Translations under genes and position numbers: made by a program
Part shown: positions 63,813 to 64,000 of the stretch, in pieces
Layout: every line of letters begins with the position of its first letter
Position numbering within the stretch: position 1 is the first letter of the stretch
Assembly: GCA_023442525.1 (NCBI GenBank)
Contig: JAEZZA010000012.1
Location: forward strand, 77,403 to 141,402
Reading direction: 5' to 3'
Source: Bacteroidota bacterium
GTDB lineage: Bacteria; Bacteroidota; Bacteroidia; Bacteroidales; UBA10428
DNA length: 64,000 bases
Notes under the pieces: model-generated
Database searches by the model: none
Told to the model about the DNA's origin: nothing
What the model saw: the letters and a program-made list of their open reading frames with translations, nothing else

Positions 63813-64000
63813 GTATGGTACATTGGTCTCTCTACAATAATTCATCCTCTACGAGGATGGGGGGTGGTATGGTACATTGGTCTCTCTATAAAAATTCATC
63901 CTCTACGAGGATGGGGGGTAAGAATAACCTCGTAGAGGTTGAATGATTGTAGAATGTTTATGGTCAAGGATTTTTCCAACCTCGTAGAGGTTGAATGATT
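63813..64000. repeat. Direct and inverted CCTCTACGAGG repeats at window end
   Basis: Two direct copies of a unit of about 54 bases (63813-63866 and 63867-63920) each contain TATGGTACATTGGTCTCTCT and end with CCTCTACGAGGATGGGGGG. Two shorter elements in inverted orientation follow (63926-63948 and 63978-64000), each with CCTCGTAGAGGTTGAATGA. The array continues past the window. No gene is seen here. Confidence 0.75.

Noticed and set aside
1..64000. Transposon, prophage or plasmid boundaries
   Set aside because: No transposase, integrase, phage structural gene or tRNA-linked attachment site was seen. Only small repeats suggest mobility.

Overview
The window is a chromosomal segment of a Bacteroidota bacterium, most likely a glycan-degrading member of the Bacteroidales/Marinilabiliales group. 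The evidence is a SusC/SusD pair with an ECF sigma/FecR system, type IX secretion features (a CHU_C-type C-terminal sorting domain and a PorP/SprF protein), OMP_b-brl and DUF6263 proteins, secreted Tat-type sugar enzymes, and promoters of the TTTG-N19/20-TAnnTTTG type. No rRNA, tRNA, CRISPR array, integrase or transposase was seen.

Layout. 1-7.3 kb: the 5' end of an MFS exporter, a eukaryote-type hexokinase, two exported sugar isomerase/epimerase-like TIM barrels, a secreted GH2 beta-galactosidase, and SRPBCC and VOC proteins. 7.5-16.3 kb: a tight five-gene operon with a T9SS type B cargo protein, PorP/SprF, a PD40/PKD/OmpA-like protein, an unrecognised secreted protein, and a periplasmic beta-propeller fused to a cytoplasmic SpoIIE phosphatase. 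16.3-19.7 kb: an outer-membrane beta-barrel receptor with a DUF6263 protein behind a clear promoter. 19.8-27 kb: GH20, GH43 and GH2 glycosidases. 27-28.5 kb: a two-HTH protein with a histone H1-like tail, and a DUF2905 protein. 28.7-33.5 kb: a PKD lipoprotein and two secreted acylase-type hydrolases (S15 CocE/NonD and S45 penicillin acylase).

33.6-56.4 kb is the centrepiece. It is a polysaccharide utilisation locus: ECF sigma, FecR, SusC, SusD, GH172, amidohydrolase, a second GH172, GH109 and GH116. It is followed by a LacI regulator, L-fucose/D-arabinose isomerase, a DUF6786 lipoprotein, a FucP-type permease and an internally deleted GH92. GH172 includes alpha-D-arabinofuranosidases, and FucI and FucP both also accept D-arabinose. 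I therefore infer a possible D-arabinofuranose capture, import and isomerisation pathway. L-fucose remains an alternative, but no GH29 or GH95 fucosidase lies in the window.

56.4-64 kb: an orphan MacB/FtsX-type permease, an ArsP-like permease, an NHL propeller, a CobW-family metallochaperone GTPase and a VIT1/CCC1 transporter. Several families of short repeats lie between them, including inverted composite repeats that start exactly at the stop codons of the genes on either side of the CobW cassette.

Family assignments come from recognising sequence motifs by eye. No database search was run. Residue equivalences to characterised enzymes are from memory.
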